Source of the DNA: Candidatus Omnitrophota bacterium
GTDB lineage: Bacteria > Omnitrophota > Gorgyraeia > Zapsychrales > Zapsychraceae
Direction: 5' to 3'
Assembly: GCA_018399915.1 (NCBI GenBank)
Contig: JAGYNW010000021.1
Location: 1 to 15,845, forward strand
Length of the DNA stretch: 15,845 nt
Shown piece after piece: positions 1 through 12,000 of the stretch (positions are counted from its first letter, which is position 1; each line of letters begins with the position of its first letter). The notes below the pieces were generated by a model that did not search any database, was not told the origin of the DNA, and worked only from the letters and a program-made list of their open reading frames with translations. Both the position numbers and the translations under genes were made by a program.

Positions 1-3000
1 CCGCAAGGCTTACGCCAAGTCATGGCCATTCCGCAGGTGCGTGCCTCCCTCAAGAAAAAAGGGTACGCGACCGACGCGCAGGTTGAGGCCAGGGTCCACG
101 CCTACTTGAACGCTAGGCTGCAAGCCGTAAACGCGCGTCTAACCCAAGAGGCCGGGTTCCGAACCCGAGGACCTGATGTGGACGTTGTTGTGGCCTTTGA
201 CATGAAGAAGGCCGCCACCTTTGTGTTGCCGAATTCGTCTCAAGCCAAGCCGCAGATCATCCTTAACTGGGAAAGCTTCAAGAACCCAGACTTCCTCTAC
301 ATCGTCGTGAAACACGAATTGACCGACATTCAGTTGCAGGCATGGTTCCCCGCTATCCCCGCGGCCATCCGTGAGCTTTACACATTGTTGCATGTCAATT
401 ACACGGAATTCTTACGCCTGCGCCAAGCGGATCTCCAACGCACCCAAGTCCTCCTGGAGACTTACCGCGGTCTGGGCCATTTCGATATCGGACTGTTTGC
501 CCGTTACCAAAGGCTGCAGCAAGCCCCTGAACGCGCGGTGCTGCAGTTGGCTCACATTAAAGACCTTTACCACATGTTGACCATTGAGCACGCACGCGAT
601 GAAAGAACAGGAAAAGATGTTTATGTGAACTTCCCGTCGGTGGCTTCAAAAATGAAAGCCTACGCCTATCAAGAGGGCGTGCTGGATGAGGGGCAATTAC
701 GGCTGGCGCAACGGGATCTTTACAAGTATAGGGAGATGATGAGTATGGTCCGCGATGAAGGATTACGGCCGTTGCGTGAATACAAAGGAGCCTTGCCGCC
801 GGTGTTAAAACCCTTCAAGCCCTACGCGGAGTCGATCCAATATAACGAAGAAGGCATGATCATTTATTTGAAAGTGAAATATGCCGAACAAGGATCCGTC
901 CGTTACGCGCATATCGTGCTTGGAAAACGCGACAATCTTTACAAGCCCTATGCCGGAAACGTGCACCTGTTCGGCATGACCAAACATCAATGGCGCCTGA
1001 TCGATGAGCCGGATTATGATCCGACCCGCATTCCAAGACGCCCGGCCATGAAAGAAGAAGATTTCTCTGAGCCCAAAGCCTTCCGTTATGAGCATGGCCG
1101 CAGCAAGTATGAAATGTGGTTGTATTTCAATGAACAGTTATCGCGTATGCGGTTGACCAAACTGGCCAAAACGGTCGCTCCGTCGGATCCGGATGAAATC
1201 AAGGGGATCTTTAAAGAACTTTTCAGCCAGTTGGGCATCGCATCCAATCAGTTAAGTCGTTACACCTGGCGCAGACTCGGCAAGACAATTTTTACCCGCG
1301 AAAGGAAATCCGCGCGTAAGCCGGTGCCGGCGGCATACTGGATCCTTTCACGGCGCATAGCGCAATATCTCCACAGGCTTTATCCCAGCCATCCTTATGT
1401 CGGGGATGTGAATTTAACGCTTAATCCGATGATCGATACCCGTATCTGGACGGTCGTCGAGAATCCCAATCTTAATTCGCAAATGGTAACCTGGATGCTG
1501 CCGAATAGCCGCCGCGGCCCGCCCTACGCCTATATTGATGCTGAGAAAATAACCATTAAAGAATTATTAGACAAATTAGCCAATCAAAAGCCTGGTCAGC
1601 CGTCCTCCAAGCAAGGAACCCAATTAGATCTCTTTGGGGATAATAACCTGCAGTCTTATGGCGACATCATTATCAGCGAAGAACAACAACAGCAAACGCT
1701 GAAGTTCTTTAAAGAAGAAAAGTCTTTAGGGCTAATTAATCTGAAAATGGATAATGGCACATTAATCGTTTCACAGCCGGCAAGCGTATCTCATTGGGCG
1801 GCGAAAATGCAAGCAATCATGGAATCGCTGCACGCGAAAGAAGACGATCCGCAATATCAGACCTGGACGGTAGACATTAATATTACAACCAATTCGGCTC
1901 TTTTAATCGTCGGTAGCTCAGCTACCTCGCCTGTTTTTATCGCCACGGCCAACGTCGAACAAAAGCAAGTCAACCTTCATCCGTTCTTCTTCCGGTTGGA
2001 AGAAGAAGAGCAACAAAAAATTCTTTACCATGAAATTTACCGGCACATCCTGCGCGGGGAAAACGAAGAAGCGGCCCGGGCCAATACCAAACGATTCTTT
2101 GGCGAGGCCATTGAAGAAAACTTAATCGGGGCTAAAACGTCCCAAGCGTCCCAAGCACCACAAGCGTCACAAGCGCTTAACGCGGTTGATGCTGTCGCTG
2201 CCGAATTTATGCTTTATCCGGAACATTTAATCCACAGCATTCATCTGGCAGATTATTTAGATGCCTATGACCGCGCGCATTATGAGTTTGTCGGGGAGCC
2301 AACCAATCCCCAAAAGGGATATTGGCGGGCCAAGCTTTTGGCCAATGATAAAGATCACGAATTGATTTTAGGTACGTGGAAAGATATTCAACGAAAGCAT
2401 GAAAATAATTTCCAAACTATGCAATATCATGTGGCGACGCGGTTCAAAACAGCGGATGAAAAAGTGATGACCTTTTATGCCTTTGATGATCACGCCTATT
2501 CGGCGCTTTACGCCTATGAGGCGGTTGAACGGGGAGATATTCCGGCATTGAATAATATTCAAATTGTGCTGGATGACCATTTGGATAATGCTCCGTTCGC
2601 CGGTGAAACAATTCCGACACGATCGGATGCGTTATTACGGTTGATCCAGGAAGAAAAGATCCGCATGAACAATTTCAATTCTGCCTTAAGCCTTGCCGGA
2701 TTCCTGAAAGAGCAAATCTTTGTGGTCGAAAAAACGCCGTATGAAAAAGAGGATAAGGTCTCCAAGGGATTTGTTGAAACTTACCGGCCGTTGCAAGGCG
2801 GGACCCCGGCCAGCCGGACAGACGCTGAGGGGTATTTCCACTACACCCAAAGGCCGGATGCCTCCACGCCGGAAGGAATATTATTGAATATGGAAGCTGA
2901 TATCACGGATCCGATGTTAGGCAAAGGCGACCGGGGTGGCGTTCCTTATGGCACCAGGGCCGATGCCTTGCGCGTTTATACAGATTTCATGATTAAGCTT

Positions 3001-6000
3001 TTCCGGGGAGATAAGGTTCAGCCCGACGTGATGATGGGCGCCACCACAGCCCATCAATTCCAGTATGGGGATGTCGGCATTGTCAGGTTCCTCGCTCGCA
3101 TCAGCCCGTATATCCTTTTCGCGGATGAAGACATGCCTCAAGAAATAATTACACGGGAAACAGAGTGGGCCATTAAGGAGCATAAAGATGACGTTTATCC
3201 CAACAGACAAGAAGAGGCACCTAAGACCTCTCAGGAGATGATTCGATCTCAGCAGAGTGGGGTGGCCCAAAGAGGGGAAGGTCATCGTATTCCTGCTGAA
3301 TACAAAGCCCTTTATGATTATCTGTCGGCAAAGGGCAATAAGGAAGGAGATATCTTAAAAGCCATCCGTATCCTTGCAAGCTATCAAGAAAATGTCTTGG
3401 AAATCGGGTGTGGCAGGGCCACCTGCGCCTTTGAAATCGCAAGACGCAATCGCGGCATGGGCGTGATCGCCGTTGATAAATTTAATTGGGAAAAACACAG
3501 TGATTCTTCAGAGAAATCCGGTTATCGCTACACCCAAGTTTGTTGGGAGCGAAGAGACTTAAGGGCGCAAAAAGAGCCGACAGATAACCTGGTTGTTTTA
3601 CGGGCAGAAGCAGACATCTTAAGCTCTCTGCCAAGAGCGCGTATTACAAGTGTATTAATGGTTAATCCTGTTTTAAGTGTGCCGGTGGAAGTCATGAATA
3701 TGCTTGAGCAAGAGGATATCCGGGCCCGCTTAACAAAAGAGGCGGTTATTTACCTTAAGCCATATCATAGCGTTACCAAGGATTTGGTTAAGAGTTCAGG
3801 ATTTAATCATGACGGGCAAATCCTCTGGGATGTGGAAATTCATAAACGTTCCGGATATATTCTGAACAGTGATTCAATCAGCGTTTATTCTCTGGCCGTT
3901 GACGAAATGCTGCGTATCAAAGCAATAAAATTACAGATCGAACGATACTACTATGCAACCAGAGGTATTTATACAGTTGAATCAGATGAGCCTATCCACC
4001 CGACAATTAAGAAAATTATTTCGGACTTAGGAGAATATGTCGGCCTGCCTGAGATGATGACAAGCGGGATTAAAGACATATTGCAACCGATTCCTTCCGG
4101 CAAAAGGATGATGATTGAACTTTGGTTGAAACAAGGGACTCTCGCGGTCCGTGTGCAAGAATTGTCGCTTCCCGGTGAGCCAAAGAGCCAGGAATTCCGG
4201 CCTTTAGGGGAAGTGGGCTTCCCGCTGGCGCTGTTTGCGGTTAAGCCGGGGCAAGAACCAAAACGCATTTCAGTGCTTGAGAAGACAGCACCCAAGCGTT
4301 CCGCTTTAGCGCAGTATCTTAAAGCCAAAGAGAATTCCCGCCCAGACATTGAAAAAGCAGAGAGAATCGCTCAAGCCGGTAGGACTACCATTGTGGAAAT
4401 CGGGTGCGGCGCGGCCAAAACCGCTTGGCAGATCGCGCGCAATAATCCCGACATGGCAGTTATCGCGACGGATCAATATGATTGGGAATATGACAATATT
4501 ATCGCGCATTACTATGGCTATGTCAGTTTTCAGCAGCAATGGGAACGAAAAGAGCTTTCAGCGCAAAAAGAATCGCTTTCCAATCTGGCGATTATGCGCG
4601 CGCAAATGGAGATCCTTTCTTCCTTTGACGCCCAAACGCTCGGAGGCCTTTATATGGTTAACCCGGATAACGAGGCGCTTTCGATTGTGCTGCGGACATT
4701 GGAAAATCCGTATGTCATGAAAAAATTCAGGCGAGATGCCCAAATCATGATCAAGCCACACTATAAAGAAAGTGTGCAGGCGCTGGAAGAAAAGGGATTT
4801 GAACCGATCGGGGAAGAAGCCTGGAGCGTGAATTTTCACAAGACATCGGATTTCAGGCATAGCATTACCTCTCAAATTTATGCCCGGAACGTCAGGCAAC
4901 CGCAAAAGAACGATCGATCAGAAAGCTGTCAGTTCTATTTGCCGCGGGCGGGAACGGTTTTGGCTTTATTATACGCGCCGGTATTCTCGATGTGGCGCTA
5001 TTACAGTTCCAGGGTTCATGAGGGCGCGCATTATCTCATGGCCAGATTATTGAATGTTCCGGCTACAGGCATTGATTACAGTGGGATTGAAAACAATATT
5101 GTCCGCACCTTTATCCAATTAACCGGACAGGCTAACTGGAAAATTATCCTGATCGCTTTAGCCGGGCCATTAGCCAATTTATTCTCAGGCATGATCTTCT
5201 TGCAAGGGGTTGACCTGAGCGACCTCTTTACCCTGGGATGGCCTTTTATCTGGACGTATATTTGCCTGACGATGTCATTGTTAGAATTATTCCATTGTGC
5301 AATCAATTTGTATCCCAAAAGCAACGCGGGTCATGGCCGTTATTCCACAGACGGGCGCATTATCTCCAGAGGCATGCAGTTACAGCTTCAGGGGATTAAA
5401 GAATTTTCTTTCCCGGCAGAGCGGCCTTCGAAAGCAGGGATTTATACTCAAGGAATAAATAAGAGATTATTCACCCGGACCATTATCGCGGTATCTTTGC
5501 TGGCAGGCCTTTGCCTGGCGGTTAAAGCCGCGATTAAAGAAATTTTTCATGTTATTCCTAAAATTTTTGACGGGTATTTATCAACGGGTCAAGATGTTCA
5601 ACTGATTTTTATTGATTTCATCAGGGACCAGGTTATCTTTTCTCCGGCTTATCATGTCGTTAGTGATCCGGTTTTATTAGTTTTCGTAACAGGATTGCTT
5701 GGATTATTGGTTTTGAAATATATTGTCTTCTCCCCTTCAGCCAGCTCCTTTAAAAGGCATGTGGGGATTCTAATGGCGGCTGCGGTTTTTTCAACAGCGG
5801 CTGACTACGCTTTAAGCGGAAAAGAAATTTTAGATTACCTCTATTTTAAACATACTTTTGTCATTGGATTCTCACGGGGCGGCGGGTTGTTTAGCGGCGC
5901 GTTAATGAATTTAGAAGATCTCTTGATTGATTTAGGCCTTTTATTGTTGGCAGGCAATGGGCTTTATGCCTTGATCGTCTCCCTGCGCGAGAAAAGAAAT

Positions 6001-9000
6001 ATTATCAGAAGGAAAAAACAAGAAACGGTTAACCAGAAAGCGGTTTTTGCTATACAGGAATTAAAGGAAAAAGCCGCTTATCAAACAGTGGCAGATCCAG
6101 AGCTTAAGAATAAGATCATTGCCTCTTTAAAATTTGTTCCGATTCGTTCTCTGCGTAAGCATGAAAAAACTGATCCGCATAAAGCGCAGCTCTTAGCCAG
6201 GAAGATTGAGTGTGATGGCACTTTCTATTATCCTCTGATCGTGGATGTGTCTTATTCCCAAACCCTGACACGGTTGTTGTTCGACGGGCATCACCGTAAT
6301 CAGGCCCTGGAAGGGCTTGCCTGTGATTTCGCGTTTATTCAGGAAATTAATATTCATGAGCCGGAAACGTTTGTGTATGCCTGGGCGAAACAAATCCCGG
6401 TTGTCAGTGACAATTTTTGGCGAATGCTCGTTGACAGTTATGCGATGCAAAAGGTGCGCGGCATAGATAATGAGGCAGATTTGTTCATTTCCTTTAAAGA
6501 CGAGTTATACCGGGTGGCGACTGATTCGCCGAAATATCGCAATATCATTAAGATGTCCGGACGGAAAAGTGATTTTATTCAAGATAAGATGCTTAAACAG
6601 AAGGTCAGGAATCACCTTGTCCGCGCGGCCTTGATCGAGGAGATAAAGACGGGTTTCTGGAAAAACCGCATGGCTGCGCGTGTCCCTAATAAAACGTTAC
6701 GGGATTGGGTTGCTAAGAAAGTCAAGATCGCCAGGGAAATGCGTATTCCTTATCAGCCGCAGCAAAAGATTGTTTCTGAACCGACAGCCGTAACGATCAT
6801 TGACCCGTCGTTTACGAAAGATGAACTGCGTGAAGTCGCCCGCTATGATATTCAACTGGCGCCCGGCGCAACCCGGTTTGTTATTCCTTATCGTGTGATC
6901 GGTTTAGGATTTGTGTTGGATTACCTTTATGAACAAGGCAATTGGAAAGCCTATAATTTGAAATTATTGAATTTCCATATACGGGAATATTTAAAACAAT
7001 GCCCATTGGTCAGCTTTGGCAAAGGGCAAACTTTTGACCGGCTTTATCCCGAAGAGGTCTTTACCTTCCTGCGGCCGGATCATAATCAGGATATTGATGA
7101 CTTTGATCCGTATCGTACGCATTACCGGCGGCAGATTGCCAGGAGCGTGGACCGCTTAAACGGCTCTCTTCAAACAAAAAATAAAGGAAGAGGCAATCAA
7201 AACGGTTTTGCCGCAATCGGCCCTATCGCGGGCATCACGGCTTTAGGCGCGTTAGGGTGGGCCTGGGATAATATGCTCAGCCTCACCGGCGCGGTTGCCG
7301 GCCTAGCGGTTGTGGCGCTTGTTTCCTGGATGGCCTTAAGGCCTCAAGATGAAAAAAGCTCGTTAAAAACCCTAAAGGAAAAAGTCTTCAAGAAAACACC
7401 GGAATTATCCCGCACTAATTATGAGAAGCTTTTAAAGGCAGAAAAGAATTTAGATGAGTTTACCCTTTGGTTAACCACCCATAGCGGGGTTATGGCCTGC
7501 CGCAAACAGAACGCGGATTATCAAGAGTATTTGCATAATGTTATCAGTTGGTTTTTAGACCGCTATTTTAGGGCTAAAGGCGAATATAGTGATGTTTTTG
7601 TCTTACCTCCGGTGGCTTTCCGGGATACGAATCTTTATTTAATCTTTATTGAGGGCATTAAAGGCGTACCGCAATTCCTGGGTAATGATCCGATGTTTAA
7701 CCGTATTCCGGTACAGGTCTCCGGGCTTAAGAAGGTTCAGCGGATTTTTGCAGGGTCAGGCATCAAGATCGGGAAAGCCGCCCGGGGCTATAAGAATTTG
7801 ATCTATGCCAAAGAGGAATACAAGACATTAAATCTGCTGAATAAAGTGCGCACGGTCAAGATGATTGATTATACCGACGCTAATATCACGGTCAATGTCA
7901 GGGATTTGAAGATTTATTTTCTCCTGCACGCCGCAGATTTCAAGCAGCAATTAGGAGCCGAAGCCTTTGATCTGATGCAAGAGAGTATGGCCATGCTGGA
8001 TGAAGGCTTTGCGGATTGGCAGCAAAAGGAATCCTTTAGCCAAAGGTTTATGCTGTATGTCTCTGATTGGCTTATTAAGCATTGGAAAGATTTTGAAGAA
8101 AATCAGGCGTGGCAAATCAAAACCATTATTAAGGGTTCGGATGCCAGGAAAAAGAAACAGGATAAGCCGGTTGAAGATGCGGGTGGGCATTATTTTGTGG
8201 AAGGGGTTGATGTTCAGAAAACAACCAGGCAAAGGATCGAGGAGAAAAAAGCAAGAAATAAAAAGGCCTTGCGCCGTGATAAGAAGGCCTGGGACGAGGT
8301 CAGGGGCGCCTTGAATTTGTCCGGCCTGACAGCGGGCCAAAACCCGAATGAATTAAGGAAGAGGTATTTAAGCGCCCAGGAAGAAATAACCCTGATAGCG
8401 CTTTATCTGGAAAAAAGAAATGGCGCGGCCCTGGACACCTTCGTAATATCCCTTGGCAATTATGTGCAAAAACAAGTTTATCAATATGCCCGCAATAAAC
8501 CGAGTTTTCTGCCGCATTTGGATGAACTGAAGCAGATCGCCCAGATCGTGCTCTTAGAGAAGCTCGATGATTTTGATCCGCGTTATGATGTAAGATTCTT
8601 CTCTTTCATCTGGCCTGAGGTCAAAAACCGCATTATCCGTTTTGTGATGGACCAAAGTCTTATCTCAGAGCATTACATCCGCGCCCTCATTAAGATCCAG
8701 GAAGTTGAAAAAGCGTTTTATGAGGCGCATGGATACTCTCCGCAGAATTATGCCGAGATTGTCCGGTTTGATCCAGATTTCTACGCGAGGACCGGTATCG
8801 TGGAGACAACTTATAAGGCGGCGGTCCTCTTCCGGGCGGATAAGCATTATTCTTTGGATGAGCAGGTCCGCCCCGGAGAGCCCAATGGAAGCACATGGGC
8901 GCATTTTGTTAAAACCGATTTCGCGCCTTTTATTGAAAAAATGGAAGGAGTAGAAGTTTTCGATGTGGCCTTCACAATTTTCTATCAACACAAAATTTGG

Positions 9001-12000
9001 GACGGCGCCAGGACTAAAGAGCGGGATTTTGAGGTTATGTGCCTGCGGCTCGGCTATGATCCTCAGTTGAAAATGATACATCATCAGATGACGCAAGAGG
9101 ATATTGGACTCCTCATGAATACGACCAAACAAAATATCAACCGGATTGAACTCAAATATATTGAAACGATCCAAAAGATCCTGCTTGGCCTGTTAGGAGA
9201 GGAAAATGGCCGCAATCCTGGCCCGGAAGCCAAAATGACCGGTTTCTTCACGTCTGTGTTGTTATTGGATTGGTTTGCCTCAAAGATGCTTGGCGCCGGC
9301 ATTGTCAATGCTGCGGATTCCGTCGACATCGCGCAAGTAAGCGCGGGATTGGCCGGTTCCTGGGAACTTGCCCTTGCATCACTGGCCGGGCTCTTTGTGA
9401 TCATGATGATTCAATCCCCGAAAAAAACCACAAGGCGCCAACCAAACTCTTTACCAAAGTTTGAACAGATATTTAATGTTCCTGAAGAATTGTTAGGGGT
9501 TAAGCGCCAAGAGATTCAGACACTTCAGATTAACGCCAAGGGCGGGAATTTCTCAGCCGGATCGCCGCCACCGCCACCGGAATCTAAAATTATGCGCATG
9601 TTGTTATGGATGATGGGTATGCCGGCCTTGTGGCAGACAGCGGAAGCATTACAGCTGAAGCAGTCTTTATTACGTTTTGTGTCTTCACGGGGAGTAGAAA
9701 ATCATCGTCTTTCGTTGAAAGACAAGATCAAGAGGCGGTACGCGATTAATCGTGGGGTTAATAAGATTTCCAATGGCGAGCGGATCATCTCCAAAAAGGG
9801 AACAGCTCAAGAGGAACGTTTTGAGATCATTGTTGCAACCGATGCCCGGGTAAAAGAATCCCGTGGTTATCTTGATTATGTTGACGGCAAATGGGTCGTT
9901 CGATTGATTTATGACGGGACCTCAAAGACGCGGGCGCATGAGTTCGCGGAATTGTATGTCACCCTGCTTAAACTTAATGACCCGCGTGGCCGCAGTTTGC
10001 TGGAGGCTTTGCGCAAGGAATATCGTAAAGAGCAAAAAGGCGAAATGTCTGACCTGCCAAAGGACATTGATCATAAGATCTTAAGTATGAGCGCGCATGA
10101 TTATGTGGTTGAAGTGCTCAAGGCCAGGACGACGGAACAATCCACAGCGCAAAAGACGGTAAAGTCGGCAAACGGTAAAGATGTGCGGGAGGCCTTGAAT
10201 TTAAGGGCAAGTGATCAACCGGGAATGGATAAGTTCGCGGATATTTTAAGCAAGATCTGGAATAGTATTTATGCCAAGGATCTTGACCAGTACCGGTCCG
10301 CTGAGAATTATGGAAAGGTCATGGAAAAGGCGGAAGAGGCCTTGAAGGCTAAACGGTTTTTCCGGGCGGTTGTCAACGCGACCACCGGGTCCGGAAAAGG
10401 AACCGAGCTGGCCTTATTGATCAGCGAGACACTGCTGCCTCTGATTAAAGGAAAGATCGTTATTCTGGATACCCCGGGTGTTATCTCAAGGAACATCAGC
10501 CAGCTGAAAGAAAAATACCAAAAGCTTGGTAAATCGGCAGATAAGATCAACAAGCTGGAACTGAACATGTCACGCGAGGAGCAAATGCGGGTCGTTACGG
10601 AGTCCGATATCATCATGGTAACCTCGCATACTTTGAATTCCTTGAAGATTCAGGAGTCTGATTTTACAAAATCGCTTCGACGAAAACTTTTTCAGGATTC
10701 CTTTGTGTACAATGCCGAGATGCGGATGCATGAAACACCTATGCAAAAAGAAGGCGATAAAGTCAAAGGCAAATCCGGGATCTCCGCGAGAAAAGTCAGG
10801 AAGGCCGTGAAGTTTATTTATAAAAACCGTGACGGGATTGAATATGCCAAGGATGGCACCCCGCATTTGAATGAAGCCTTGACCCGTAAGGTGCTTGACA
10901 TGCTGGGCGTGGAGAATGAAGCCCAGGCGCGCGTGGATAAAGCCTCGAAGCTGGCGGTTATCGCGGCGGTGGCCAGAGAGATAGGAAAAGATACCGGTAC
11001 CCGAACTTTTATTCAAGGAAAAGAAAAGGTCCATATGATGGATGCCAACGGTATCGCACAGGAAGGATTGGTGGATTCCAGTCGCTTAAGCGCCTTGGCC
11101 AGGTTTGAGGTCAAGCGGCTGCTTCTTAAAAAAGCCGGTATGAAATTAGGCCGCAAGCAAAAAGCCGAGGCCAGTATTTCTATCGCACGCACGCAGTTAG
11201 AGGAGGTTTATCTGGAAGCCAAAGCTTTGGGCGCCAAGGGTATCATTGAAGCCACCGGAAATGACCTTTCCGGAACCATGGGCAAAGTATTAAAGACGAT
11301 TAAAGGCGCCTTGATTTTCACGAATGATAAAACCGTCAGGCGCATCGGCAATATCATTGATGTGGCGAAAGACCTTATGGTGCGGTCCAGGGATAACCGC
11401 GCTTTCAGTATCGACGATGGCAAAGGCAATATCCTTCCGTTATCTGAGGCCATCCCGCAGATCAAAAGGATTATCCGCGAGGGGCGTTTGATCCTTTCGG
11501 ATATGACCAGCACCGGGGCAAGAGGGCATAATCAGGAAAAGATCTTGCAAAGCCTGCTGTTGACAGCCAGAGAGATGTCACAAGAGATGGGAACACGGTT
11601 CCGTTTGGTTGTGTTGGAACCGACCGGAGAAAAGGTCTACATGCTTAAGGATAACCGCAAGGGCTTTGGCAAGAAAAACCGGATCGAATTGACGGTTGAA
11701 GAGCTTGACCGCGGATTGAAATATGACGGGGTGATCGATCCGAAATTAGTTGAGCGCAAAAAACAAGGGGAAATGACAGGCAAAGAAGAGCAATGGCTGG
11801 TTTATGTGTCCCGTGGCCGCGGGTATGGAGAGACTTTGCATGGCCGTCTGTACGCCTATGTGAAGGACCATCTGGGCCGGGCTGCGAAAGACACCATTGT
11901 TGTCTTGGCGGATGATTATACTCCGGGTGTGGATATCAGCCAGGCCTTGGTCCGCCTGAGAGCTGTGGAAACAGACCATTCTTATCGCGCCGACGGAAGT

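Noticed and set aside
153..167. Near-perfect palindrome cgggttc-c-gaacccg
   Set aside because: It lies inside coding sequence, and its one-base spacer cannot form a stable hairpin loop. A single palindrome is expected by chance in 16 kb.
4349..4720. A 123-codon plus-strand frame in a different phase over methyltransferase copy 2
   Set aside because: It overlaps the conserved methyltransferase motifs out of frame and has a Lys/Arg/Ser-rich composition without known motifs.
3307..4896. True TrmB tRNA methyltransferase
   Set aside because: The basic KxRHxKRR motif and the third glycine of the SAM loop are absent in both copies, so only TrmB-like is claimed.
6121..6591. Chromosome-partitioning ParB proper
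   Set aside because: The GERR box of partition ParB is replaced by DGHHR, and there is no ParA gene or clear parS-binding helix-turn-helix beside it, so the SerK-like branch fits better.
8665..9174. A 169-codon minus-strand open frame over the sigma-like module
   Set aside because: The plus strand here encodes co-linear sigma-70 regions, so the minus frame is a shadow.
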